13,624 nt of DNA from Planctomycetota bacterium (lineage in GTDB: Bacteria; Planctomycetota; Planctomycetia; Pirellulales; Lacipirellulaceae), in assembly GCA_013151315.1 (NCBI GenBank), contig JAADIN010000152.1, positions 1 to 13,624 on the forward strand, written 5' to 3'. The notes under the pieces are model-generated. The model did not search any database, had not been told where the DNA came from, and was given only the letters and a program-made list of their open reading frames with translations. Both the position numbers and the translations under genes were made by a program. How positions within the stretch are numbered: the stretch's first letter is position 1; each line of letters starts with the position of its first letter. Positions 1 through 6,508 of this stretch are shown here, piece after piece.

Positions 1-205
1 GCTGGGTACCGCAATAAGTGGCAATTGCTGCTTCAAATTCTCGACAGGCGGGGCCGTGGACAAATGCGCCCGATTGGCACACCGACGCGATCGCTGCTTG
101 GATCTCCTCACCCAAGGGCCCATTTTGACGGTTCACATCAAGCATCGGCACAGGGCTCACATCGACAGGCGGCTCGGGGATCGATCGTGGTGGGTGCGTA
201 GGCAT
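1..205 (-). CDS. DegT/DnrJ/EryC1/StrS-family aminotransferase, N-terminal part (gene runs off the left edge)
   Basis: Reading the - strand from an ATG at 205-203 gives an open frame of 68 codons to the window edge with no stop. The start is preceded by a good ribosome binding site (GAGGAGA, 4 nt before the ATG on the - strand). After a Pro-rich lead, the protein has VPMLDVNRQNGPLGEEI, then a segment with SGAFVHGP, then EFEAAIATYCGTQ. This matches the family's N-terminal pattern: a P-x-x-D start, an x-SG-x-F-x-x-GP turn and an E-F-E-x-x-x-A-x-YCG helix. Known members are PLP-dependent enzymes that transaminate nucleotide-linked keto-sugars for cell-surface glycans or antibiotics. The PLP-lysine region lies outside the window, so catalytic competence and substrate cannot be judged. 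It is transcribed away from the DUF1579 gene. The family call is fairly secure; the exact role is unknown. Confidence 0.8.
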   Translation of the reverse strand, partial: MPTHPPRSIPEPPVDVSPVPMLDVNRQNGPLGEEIQAAIASVCQSGAFVHGPACREFEAAIATYCGTQ

Positions 206-345
206 GGGGTCTCCTCGACCCATCTCTGGGCCAGTCTTTGGGATATCTAGTAGGCCGGCGAGAGTAGGGAGATTCCAGAAACGGGTCAATGCCAGCAGGC
301 AGAACAAAGAGGGCGTGCAATTGGAGATTCACTCCGACATTTTCC

Positions 346-375
346 CGAACAGACCGATCGAAAATCGAGTACAAT
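346..375 (+). promoter_or_regulatory. Possible promoter of the DUF1579 gene
   Basis: TACAAT at 370-375 is a good sigma70 -10 box. The best -35 at an 18-nt spacing is only CGAACA (346-351), three of six matches. It lies 54 nt before the DUF1579 start in the divergent region 206-429. The same -10 hexamer occurs in the two stronger promoters at 1133-1161 and 7964-7992. No convincing promoter for the leftward aminotransferase gene was found here. Confidence 0.4.
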
Positions 376-429
376 CCCTTGCGAAGCACCTAACGCCTCC
401 ACTGCACAACCCCCCCAGGAACCCAAGTG

Positions 430-993
430 ATGACTCGCAAAATCGCTCAACTGAAAATGGTCTCGCTAGCATTTCTTCTTGCCCTCACGACCTCAGGTCT
501 CGCCTCTTCAGCGCAAGGTCAACCGACCGCCGAGCATCAAGCGCTCGCTACTGAGGTCGGGGTCTGGGATGCCGAAACAAAATTTTGGATGGCGCCAGAT
601 ACCCCGCCGATGGCCAGCAAGGCAACCGAAACCAACACGATACTTGGCGGCATGTGGCTGATCAGCGAGTTCAAGGGCGACATGGGTGGCATGCCGTTTC
701 TCGGTCGCGGTCAGTTTGGCTACGATCCGGTGGCCAAGAAATATATCGGCACTTGGATCGACTCGATGAGCCCGTATCTCAGCATCATGGAAGGCTCGAT
801 GGACGAGTCGAACAAAAAACTCACGATGCTCTCCAAAGGCCGCGATGCTCGGACCGGCGAAGAGAGTCTCACCAAAATGGTCACCACCTATATCGATGAG
901 GATCACAAAACGTTTGAAATGTTCAGCCTCGTGGAAGGCGAAGAAGATCAATGGTGGAAGGTGATGGAAATCGATTACACAAGGCAGAAGTAG
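430..993 (+). CDS. Exported DUF1579 domain protein
   Basis: This is a 187-residue protein. Residues 1-30 form a Sec-type signal peptide: basic MTRK, a hydrophobic run about 10-24, and small residues (ASSAQG) for cleavage. The rest is one DUF1579 domain, recognised from GVWDAETKFWM near 44-54, then ILGGMWLISEFKGD (71-84), GMPFLGRGQFGYDPVAKKY (87-105) and GTWIDSM (107-113). The family is common in planctomycetes and other environmental bacteria; it has no established biochemical function and is probably a beta-rich, lipocalin-like fold. AGGAA at 417-421 lies 8 nt before ATG 430. A GTG at 427 directly upstream is an in-frame alternative that would add one residue. The gene appears monocistronic: a possible promoter precedes it and a weak terminator-like site follows. 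No link to the carbon genes is visible. Family assignment is strong; function is unknown. Confidence 0.85.
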   Translation: MTRKIAQLKMVSLAFLLALTTSGLASSAQGQPTAEHQALATEVGVWDAETKFWMAPDTPPMASKATETNTILGGMWLISEFKGDMGGMPFLGRGQFGYDPVAKKYIGTWIDSMSPYLSIMEGSMDESNKKLTMLSKGRDARTGEESLTKMVTTYIDEDHKTFEMFSLVEGEEDQWWKVMEIDYTRQK

Positions 994-1064
994 GGCTGAT
1001 TTCTTGGTTTGCACGACAAGTCGCGGCGCTTCGTTGTTTCGTCCTGGGGTGTGCGGAGGGAAAG

Positions 1065-1086
1065 GCCCGAGAGGGGCGGTTTTTTT
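1065..1086 (+). terminator. Weak rho-independent terminator-like site after the DUF1579 gene
   Basis: A short GC stem (GCCC 1065-1068 with GGGC 1074-1077, 5-nt loop) is followed after two G residues by seven T residues (1080-1086). A competing 5-bp pairing of CCGAG 1067-1071 with CTCGG 1089-1093 would enclose the T-run. The T-run and position 70 nt past the stop are right for a terminator, but the stem is only 4 bp. Confidence 0.3.
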
Positions 1087-1132
1087 GCCTCGGCTGCGGG
1101 CTAGCATGGATGAAAAGGCCGGCATCCTGGTT

Positions 1133-1161
1133 TTGACAGATTTCTCAAATTATCGTACAAT
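1133..1161 (+). promoter_or_regulatory. Near-consensus sigma70 promoter
   Basis: TTGACA (1133-1138) is a perfect -35 box. A 17-nt spacer follows, then TACAAT (1156-1161), five of six to the -10 consensus. Transcription should start near 1168, giving a leader of about 70 nt to the ATG at 1237. No convincing promoter was found between 1588 and the carbonic anhydrase start at 1807, so this one may also drive that gene. Confidence 0.75.
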
Positions 1162-1236
1162 TTCGTGTCTCTCCCAAGCCGGTTGCCCCGCATTACGGTA
1201 CGCTTCCTGGTATTTTAGAATCAACAGGGCTGCCCG

Positions 1237-1587
1237 ATGGCACTCAACGTACGATCGACAAAACGATTGCTTTGGTCACGATTGGCAAGCGTGTCGCTTT
1301 GTCTCTGCGCTTTCGTCTTCTTGCCGCTTCCCCAGTTTGCGGTGCTGGCTTGTGCGGAATCGGCGGAAAGAGAATGTCCTTGCAAAGAAAGCGGGGAGAG
1401 CTCGGAGAAAGAATTGGTCGTTTGTTCTTCAGCACGCCGCCACTTGAGCCCTTTTCGCCACCGTGTTCCGAGTCGACCTCGTCCGACCGGCGATCGACTC
1501 CACCAAGTCGCTTCCTGCGCCGGTCGTCTTCCGACGATCGTTGGCCATCAGCTTGCCTATGGTCTTCGCGCGCCGCTACTGATTTAG
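1237..1587 (+). CDS. Small exported hypothetical protein, Cys- and Arg-rich
   Basis: This is a 116-residue predicted protein with no recognised domain. It starts with MALNVRSTKRLLWSRLAS (basic), then a hydrophobic run about 18-36 ending FAVLAC. That could be a signal peptide cut near Ala/Cys or an imperfect lipobox (VLAC). After it come an ECPC motif (about 46-49), an acidic/basic patch, VVCSSARRHLSPF, and a Pro/Arg-rich tail ending VGHQLAYGLRAPLLI. Support for it being real: a strong promoter 75 nt upstream, CAGGG at 1225-1229 placed 7 nt before the ATG, an export signal, and sensible codon use. Short exported proteins with this layout occur in planctomycetes, but that is my general impression and not a verified match. 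Other frames through this stretch are also open, so it could be spurious and the promoter could simply serve the carbonic anhydrase gene through a long leader. Confidence 0.5.
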   Translation: MALNVRSTKRLLWSRLASVSLCLCAFVFLPLPQFAVLACAESAERECPCKESGESSEKELVVCSSARRHLSPFRHRVPSRPRPTGDRLHQVASCAGRLPTIVGHQLAYGLRAPLLI

Positions 1588-1806
1588 GTTGCGTGCGTTT
1601 TGATGTCGTCCTCTTTGGCTGGGCCTGAGGTGCTGCTGCTGGAGCAATTTGCCTTTTTCGCGGGTCGGCGTCGGCCTTGAGGCAAGCGACGTGGCCGTCG
1701 GCGCTAACCCCTGTTCATTTGTAAAATCAGTTTGTCTCGGCTGCTTTGGCGGTTCGGTTTCCTTTTCTTGCCAACACTCAGCCTCGGACCGTGAAGGTTC
1801 TCTCTC

Positions 1807-2472
1807 ATGCAAAAACTCGTTGAAGGTATTCACCAATTCCAAAAGGATGTTTTTAGTTCCAAGCAGCGATTGTTCGAAGGTCTGGCGGAGGGTCAACAAC
1901 CGCTCGCCTTGTTCATCACCTGCTCCGATTCTCGTATCAATCCCAACCTGCTCACGCAGACCGAACCGGGCGAGCTGTTTATTTTGCGAAACGCGGGCAA
2001 CATTGTCCCGCCGTATGGGGCTGTCGAAGGGGGTGAAGCGGCGACGATAGAGTATGCGGTGAGTGTGCTTGGGGTGAAAGATATCATTGTCTGTGGCCAT
2101 TCGCATTGCGGGGCGATGGGTGGGTTGCTTGATCTCTCGGGGCTCGAAAAACTTCCTGCCGTCAGGTCGTGGCTCTCGCACAGCGAGTCGACGCTGAGGA
2201 TTGTCGAAGAGAACTATGCCCACATTACCGAACCGACCGCACGTCTGACCGTGACCGTGGAAGAAAACGTACTGGTTCAGCTTGAGCACTTGCGAACGCA
2301 TCCAACGGTTGCCGCAGCATTGGGGCGCAAAGATATTGATCTTCATGGCTGGGTTTACAAGTTCGAGACGGGGCAAGTTTTTGGCTATCACCCGGAAGAG
2401 GGTCAGTTTCTTCCCGTCGAGGGAACCAGTTTTCAAGCTCCCACGGCCGGCCACGAGTTGCCGCCTATTTAA
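1807..2472 (+). CDS. Beta-class carbonic anhydrase
   Basis: This 221-residue enzyme catalyses reversible CO2 hydration to bicarbonate using zinc. The class signatures are complete: CSDSR at 39-43 supplies zinc ligand Cys39 and the Asp41-Arg43 dyad, and CGHSHCG at 96-102 supplies His98 and Cys101. RNAGNIVPP (61-69) and EGGEAATIEYAV are also typical. No signal peptide is visible, so it should be cytoplasmic. The length is normal for a single-domain enzyme. The N-terminus and the late segment with DLHGWVYKFETG resemble the cyanobacterial/plant-like branch (IcfA/CcaA) more than E. coli Can; this is from memory of those sequences. GAAGG at 1793-1797 lies 9 nt before the ATG. Downstream genes for a SulP carrier, PEP carboxylase and an SLC4-type carrier suggest a role in supplying bicarbonate. 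The stop (TAA 2470-2472) overlaps an ATG at 2472 that I do not believe starts the next gene. Confidence 0.95.
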   Translation: MQKLVEGIHQFQKDVFSSKQRLFEGLAEGQQPLALFITCSDSRINPNLLTQTEPGELFILRNAGNIVPPYGAVEGGEAATIEYAVSVLGVKDIIVCGHSHCGAMGGLLDLSGLEKLPAVRSWLSHSESTLRIVEENYAHITEPTARLTVTVEENVLVQLEHLRTHPTVAAALGRKDIDLHGWVYKFETGQVFGYHPEEGQFLPVEGTSFQAPTAGHELPPI

Positions 2473-2492
2473 TGCACGTCGCAAAACCGCCT

Positions 2493-2527
2493 GGGAGTGC
2501 CAGCATCTCGACCGCTGGCACCCTCCC
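2493..2527. repeat. Strong imperfect hairpin between carbonic anhydrase and the export operon
   Basis: Inverted arms GGGAG (2493-2497) plus TGCCAGC (2498-2504) pair with GCTGGCA (2514-2520) and CTCCC (2523-2527). This makes a 12-bp stem with a 2-nt CC bulge and a 9-nt loop. It begins 21 nt after the carbonic anhydrase stop and has no T-run on either side, so it is not a standard intrinsic terminator. It could protect the mRNA 3' end, act with Rho, or be one copy of a dispersed REP-like palindrome. No second copy occurs in this window. Confidence 0.65.
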
Positions 2528-2588
2528 GCAGGGTTCTGGGATAGGCTCTAGGCGGCCCGCTGAATTTGTCAGAAAAAGAGCTCCAAGG

Positions 2589-4304
2589 ATGGTTGCTTCA
2601 GAAGGAACCCATGAACGCCAAACTCTATGCGTTAAGGCTATTGGCCTTTTCGTTGGTGTTCTCGTTTTTTCTGTGAGCGGTTGTTCGCTTTCGTCGAGCC
2701 AGAACGAACTGGTGAGTTGTGGTTCGAAACTCGGATGTGCCGAGAGGGTTTTCAGTGAAAGCGAAACGCTAGCAGAAGAGTCCAGTGGCGATAGTAGCAA
2801 TCCGGTAGCTGGCAAGGACATCAAGTTTTCATTAACTTCTGGACATGTCGGCGAAGGGCTGTCACAAGTGTCGACTAACCAGGAGCAATTTCCAGAGGAG
2901 CTTCCCCCCGTCGAGACTACCGAAATCATTCTCGCCCCGGGTTCCGAGTCGGGCACGCCGCTTCAGTTGCAGGACGTGATCGATTCGGTCTACACCTCTT
3001 ATCCGCTGTTGGAGGCTGCGTTTCTGTCGCGGTCGATTGCCGAAGGCGAATTGCTTTCGACCCGAGGCGAGTTTGATCTCCAACTCCAAGGAGGAGGAAC
3101 AAGCGGCCCGTTAGGGTTTTACGAAACCAATCGCTTTGGTGCCGGGGCGCGTCAGGCGCTCTTTTCTGGCGGCGAGATTTTTGGGGGCTATAAAATTGGT
3201 CGCGGGAATTTTCAGCCCTGGTTCGGCGAGCGAGAGACGAACGATGGGGGCGAGTTCAGTGCGGGCATCTCGATTCCTTTAGGGCAAAACCGCGAGATCG
3301 ATGCTCGGCGGGCCGCCCTTTTTCGAGCGACTTACGGCCGCGACGCGGTCGATCCGGACATTCAAACGCAGAGCATTGCCTTCGTCTGGGAAGCGTCTTC
3401 TGCTTACTGGCAGTGGGTCGCTGCGGGAAGGAATCATCAAATAGTCCGATCGCTGTTGAAAATCGCTCAGCAGCGCAACCAACGCCTCAGCCATCGTGTC
3501 GACGCAGGGGATTTGCCCCGCATTGAGTTGACCGACAATCAGCGACTGATCGTCTCTCGAGAGGCGGCGCTCATTGGTGCTCAGCGAAAACTTCAACAGT
3601 CGGCCATCAAATTATCGCTGTTTCTCAGAACTCCCGATGGCCGGCCGAGGGTTCCGGTCGAGGCGCAGCTTCCGGAAGATTTTCCCGAAGCAGCTTCGGT
3701 CGATGCCGAACAACTAGAAAGCGATATCGTGATCGCGATGTTGAATCGTCCCGAACTGGCCTCTCTCGGTTTTTTGCAAAAGCAACTCGACGTCGATCTG
3801 GCTCAGGCTCGCAATTTGTACTTGCCGGCAGTTGACGCCGGGCTGTTCGCTTCGCAAGACGTAGGGGGTGCTGCCAGCTCCAGTCGAGACAAAAGCCCCT
3901 TCGAACTGGAAGCCTCTTTGCAAGTGAGCGTTCCACTGCAGCGCCGCAAAGCGCGAGGAAAGATGCAGGCGATCGAGGGCAAACTGCAACAATTGTCCGC
4001 AAAAATTGAGTTCACTCAAGACAAGATTACCGCCGACGTTCAGCAGGTTTTTGCGGCGCGGTTGGCCGCCTACGATCGTATTGCCAAAGCCCGCGAAAAC
4101 TTAAAATTAGCGCACACGATGGAACAGGCCGAACGGCGCAAATTCGATCTGGGCGATAGCAATTTATTGTTGGTCAACTTACGAGAATTGGCAACGGCCG
4201 ATGCGGAGAAATTGGTTTTGCAGGCGATGCTGGATTATTTTCAAGCTCAGACGGACTATCGTGCTGCGCTAGCTTTGGATGGCAACCTGGGAATCGCCCG
4301 ATAG
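2589..4304 (+). CDS. TolC-family outer-membrane efflux lipoprotein
   Basis: This 571-residue protein, from ATG 2589, would be the outer-membrane channel of a tripartite exporter. A hydrophobic segment before a VSGC lipobox predicts lipid attachment at Cys32. The mature part starts with a low-complexity Ser/Glu-rich stretch of about 90 residues. Two TolC-type repeats follow. The first opens LQLQDVIDSVYTSYPLLEAA, with helix AFVWEASSAYWQWVAAGRNH and a long Arg/Gln-rich helical segment. The second includes NRPELASLGFLQKQLDVDLA and a helix ending DSNLLLVNLRELATADAEK. These alternating helix and strand blocks fit the OEP family. It lies 14 nt upstream of the ABC gene and clearly forms an operon with it. 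The start is uncertain. The frame is open back to 2472, but that extension lacks a leader-like sequence. A better-placed ribosome site and signal peptide occur at 2611 in the +1 frame, which suggests a 1-nt frame problem at the T-run 2665-2670. Confidence 0.88.
   Translation: MVASEGTHERQTLCVKAIGLFVGVLVFSVSGCSLSSSQNELVSCGSKLGCAERVFSESETLAEESSGDSSNPVAGKDIKFSLTSGHVGEGLSQVSTNQEQFPEELPPVETTEIILAPGSESGTPLQLQDVIDSVYTSYPLLEAAFLSRSIAEGELLSTRGEFDLQLQGGGTSGPLGFYETNRFGAGARQALFSGGEIFGGYKIGRGNFQPWFGERETNDGGEFSAGISIPLGQNREIDARRAALFRATYGRDAVDPDIQTQSIAFVWEASSAYWQWVAAGRNHQIVRSLLKIAQQRNQRLSHRVDAGDLPRIELTDNQRLIVSREAALIGAQRKLQQSAIKLSLFLRTPDGRPRVPVEAQLPEDFPEAASVDAEQLESDIVIAMLNRPELASLGFLQKQLDVDLAQARNLYLPAVDAGLFASQDVGGAASSSRDKSPFELEASLQVSVPLQRRKARGKMQAIEGKLQQLSAKIEFTQDKITADVQQVFAARLAAYDRIAKARENLKLAHTMEQAERRKFDLGDSNLLLVNLRELATADAEKLVLQAMLDYFQAQTDYRAALALDGNLGIAR
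2611..2676 (+). other. Overlapping 21-codon frame encoding a signal-peptide-like sequence
   Basis: ATG 2611 follows AGAAGGA with a 5-nt gap, the best ribosome site near the TolC gene. It encodes MNAKLYALRLLAFSLVFSFF, then Leu and TGA (2674-2676). This has a basic n-region and a hydrophobic core, as in a lipoprotein leader. Just before the stop is a run of six T residues (2665-2670). One additional T would join this frame to the TolC frame as ...FFSVSGC, a classic lipobox. It may be the true N-terminus interrupted by a homopolymer error or a genuine slip site. It may instead be coincidence. Confidence 0.5.
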
Positions 4305-4318
4305 CGAGAGCGGTAGTT

Positions 4319-6508
4319 ATGAATGAAAAGACAACCACCAACCAGCAATTCGGCGAATTGCTAGAATGGCTGGCCGTGGAGTGCGATGTTGCGTTCGATC
4401 GAGTCATCGCCAAACGGGCGGTTCAGGAAGCGCAGCGCGGCTGGCCTGGGAGCGAACAAGACCGTTGGTGGAAATGGCTCATCGAGGCGGGCGATAGTGT
4501 CGGCTTGCGAGTTCAGGTTGTGGAGTTCACCTCGCAACAAGCGTTGCAAGTGGTCCGAGAAAAGACCTTGGCGGTCCATTTGTCCAATTCGGAGACGCCC
4601 TGGCTGCTGATCCATCGACAGCACCGCCGCAAGTTCCACATCATCACCGCCGTGACCGGGCCAAGCGGACGCTGGGTCTCGCGTTCTGAATTGGCGACAT
4701 TGATGGGCAACCCGCCTGAGGACGAGCTGTTGATTTGGGTGGTGGTCGAATCAGCCATGCCATGCCAACAGCCCTCGCGCGCAGGGCATGCGGGATCTCT
4801 GGGTACGCCGCCCCATGAACCGAGCTTCAAGCCATTCTCCCGTCTCTGGAAAATGCTGGCTCCGGAGCGCGCTGACATCTGGGTTGTTTTGGTGTTTGCG
4901 TTGTTCGTCGGCATGTTGGCGCTGGCAACGCCACTGGCTGTCGAGATGCTGGTTTCGACGGTCGCCTTTGGCCGCTCGGTGCAACCGGTTGTTGTTCTTG
5001 CGGTGATCTTGTTTGCATTCCTGGCTTTTTCTGCGATCGTTCAGGCCGTGGAAAAATATGCCGTCGAGCTCATTCAGCGGCGGTTGTTTGTGCGTATCGC
5101 TGGAGATTTGGCCTATCGATTGCCGCGCATCCGTCGCGACGCGCTGGACGGGCAATTTGCTCCCGAATTGGCCAACCGCTTCTTCGACGTGGTCACGATC
5201 CAAAAAGTGGTGGCGACCTTGCTGGTCGATACCTTGGACTTGGTGATCGTGACGGTGGTCGGCATGATCGTGCTGGCGTTGTACCACCCGCTGCTGCTAG
5301 GGCTGAATCTGATTCTGGTCGCGCTGATTCTTTTTGTGTTATTCGTCTTGGGACGAGGGGGCGTTGCGAGCAGCATCCAAGAGTCGAAAATTAAATACGC
5401 GATGGCGGCCTGGCTCGAAGGTTTGGTCCGTTGTGGCAACGCACTCAAGTATGAAGGGGGCAACGAGTTCGCCGTCGAACACGCCGACCGCATCGCACGA
5501 ATTTACCTGAAGGCTCGGCAGGATCATTTTCGGGTTCTCTTCCGTCAGGTCATGTTTAGTCTTGGGTTGTATGCCGTGGCGAGCGCTGTTTTGCTGGGCG
5601 TCGGAGGTTTTTTGGTTATTCAGGGGCAGTTGTCGTTGGGCCAACTGGTGGCTGCCGAGTTGATCATCGCACTCATTTTGGGGTCGCTGACGAAGGTCGG
5701 AAAACATCTCGAAAGTTTTTACGATCTGATGGCCTCGGTCGACAAATTGGGCACGCTGTTTGACCTGCCTTTGGAACGGCCCGATGGTCTTCTGTCGCTG
5801 CCGGAAAACGGCGGCATCAAGCTTCGACTTCGCGATGTCTGCTATGGATACAGTGAAGGGCAAAGTGTCTTGGAAAAGATTAGCCTGACGGTTGAGTCGG
5901 GAGCGAGCGTAGGCATCTGTGGACCTTCCGGTTGTGGGAAAACGACGTTGGCTGAGCTTCTGTTTGGCCTCCGACGTTCTACATTCGGCAGCATTGAACT
6001 CGACGGAGTCGATAGCGACGATCTTCGCCCCGACGTTTTGCGGAAGCATGTCTCGCTGGTGGGCCCGATCGAAGTGATCGATGGCACGATCGCCGAAAAT
6101 GTGCATCTCGATCGGGTGGAAGTCGATTCCACCGCCGTCCACGAATCACTGCGACAGACGGGCTTGCTGGACGATATATTTTTGTTGCCCGGCGGCCTGG
6201 AAACATCACTGATTGCAACCGGCTCGCCCCTCTCCGAAACTCAGCTCCGCCGGCTCGTGCTCGCCCGAGCAATCGCCGGGCGTCCTCGCCTGCTCCTTCT
6301 CGACACGTTGCTGGACCCCTTGCCCGACGATCAGGCTTTGGCCTTGATGGACGTTCTTGCGAAGGGCCCCTGGACGCTCCTTGTTTTCAGCAATCGTCGC
6401 CCAATTTTGGAACACTGCAACAGCCGATTCGAATTGGCGGAGAAGAAGATGCCAAGGCCGAAAGACCTAGAGTCGAAAAACCTAGAAAGCCAAGGAGGAC
6501 GACCATGA
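4319..6508 (+). CDS. Type I secretion-like ABC exporter with a degenerate ATPase domain
   Basis: This 729-residue protein has three parts. Residues 1-175 form a cytosolic N-terminal domain whose pattern recalls C39 peptidase-like domains of bacteriocin exporters. Residues about 176-460 are an exporter membrane domain: hydrophobic spans near 187-211, 222-244, 302-321, 324-345, 412-434 and 440-456. Residues about 500-705 are the nucleotide-binding domain. Walker A is intact (GPSGCGKT, 535-542). Other catalytic sites are altered: Gly582 at the Q-loop glutamine, LSETQ (638-642) for LSGGQ, Thr663 after Walker B Asp662 where the catalytic Glu belongs, and Asn692 where the H-loop His belongs. It sits 14 nt after the TolC gene and overlaps the HlyD gene by 4 nt (ATGA). 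By family it should pass a substrate through HlyD and TolC to the outside. The substrate is unknown, and no obvious leader-peptide gene is present. The ribosome site is weak, suggesting translational coupling. Confidence 0.88.
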   Translation: MNEKTTTNQQFGELLEWLAVECDVAFDRVIAKRAVQEAQRGWPGSEQDRWWKWLIEAGDSVGLRVQVVEFTSQQALQVVREKTLAVHLSNSETPWLLIHRQHRRKFHIITAVTGPSGRWVSRSELATLMGNPPEDELLIWVVVESAMPCQQPSRAGHAGSLGTPPHEPSFKPFSRLWKMLAPERADIWVVLVFALFVGMLALATPLAVEMLVSTVAFGRSVQPVVVLAVILFAFLAFSAIVQAVEKYAVELIQRRLFVRIAGDLAYRLPRIRRDALDGQFAPELANRFFDVVTIQKVVATLLVDTLDLVIVTVVGMIVLALYHPLLLGLNLILVALILFVLFVLGRGGVASSIQESKIKYAMAAWLEGLVRCGNALKYEGGNEFAVEHADRIARIYLKARQDHFRVLFRQVMFSLGLYAVASAVLLGVGGFLVIQGQLSLGQLVAAELIIALILGSLTKVGKHLESFYDLMASVDKLGTLFDLPLERPDGLLSLPENGGIKLRLRDVCYGYSEGQSVLEKISLTVESGASVGICGPSGCGKTTLAELLFGLRRSTFGSIELDGVDSDDLRPDVLRKHVSLVGPIEVIDGTIAENVHLDRVEVDSTAVHESLRQTGLLDDIFLLPGGLETSLIATGSPLSETQLRRLVLARAIAGRPRLLLLDTLLDPLPDDQALALMDVLAKGPWTLLVFSNRRPILEHCNSRFELAEKKMPRPKDLESKNLESQGGRP

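Noticed and set aside
204..554. 116-codon + strand open frame upstream of DUF1579
   Set aside because: It overlaps the start of the - strand aminotransferase and runs into the DUF1579 gene in another frame. The protein is Arg/Ser-rich without any domain.
508..1125. 205-codon - strand open frame
   Set aside because: It is antisense to the well-supported DUF1579 gene and carries no recognisable motif.
1004..1447. 147-codon + strand open frame
   Set aside because: It spans the possible terminator and the strong promoter and overlaps the better candidate at 1237-1587; no leader or domain.
1576..2484. 302-codon open frame on the - strand
   Set aside because: It lies opposite the carbonic anhydrase gene, whose motifs are complete. 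The protein has no recognisable domain and is compositionally a shadow.
2472..2588. N-terminal extension of the TolC gene from ATG 2472 (overlapping the carbonic anhydrase stop)
   Set aside because: It would place 39 non-hydrophobic residues before the lipoprotein leader and includes the hairpin region. No ribosome site is evident for it.
5339..6142. 267-codon open frame on the - strand
   Set aside because: It is antisense to the ABC exporter, with no domain pattern or start signals; a by-product of codon bias.
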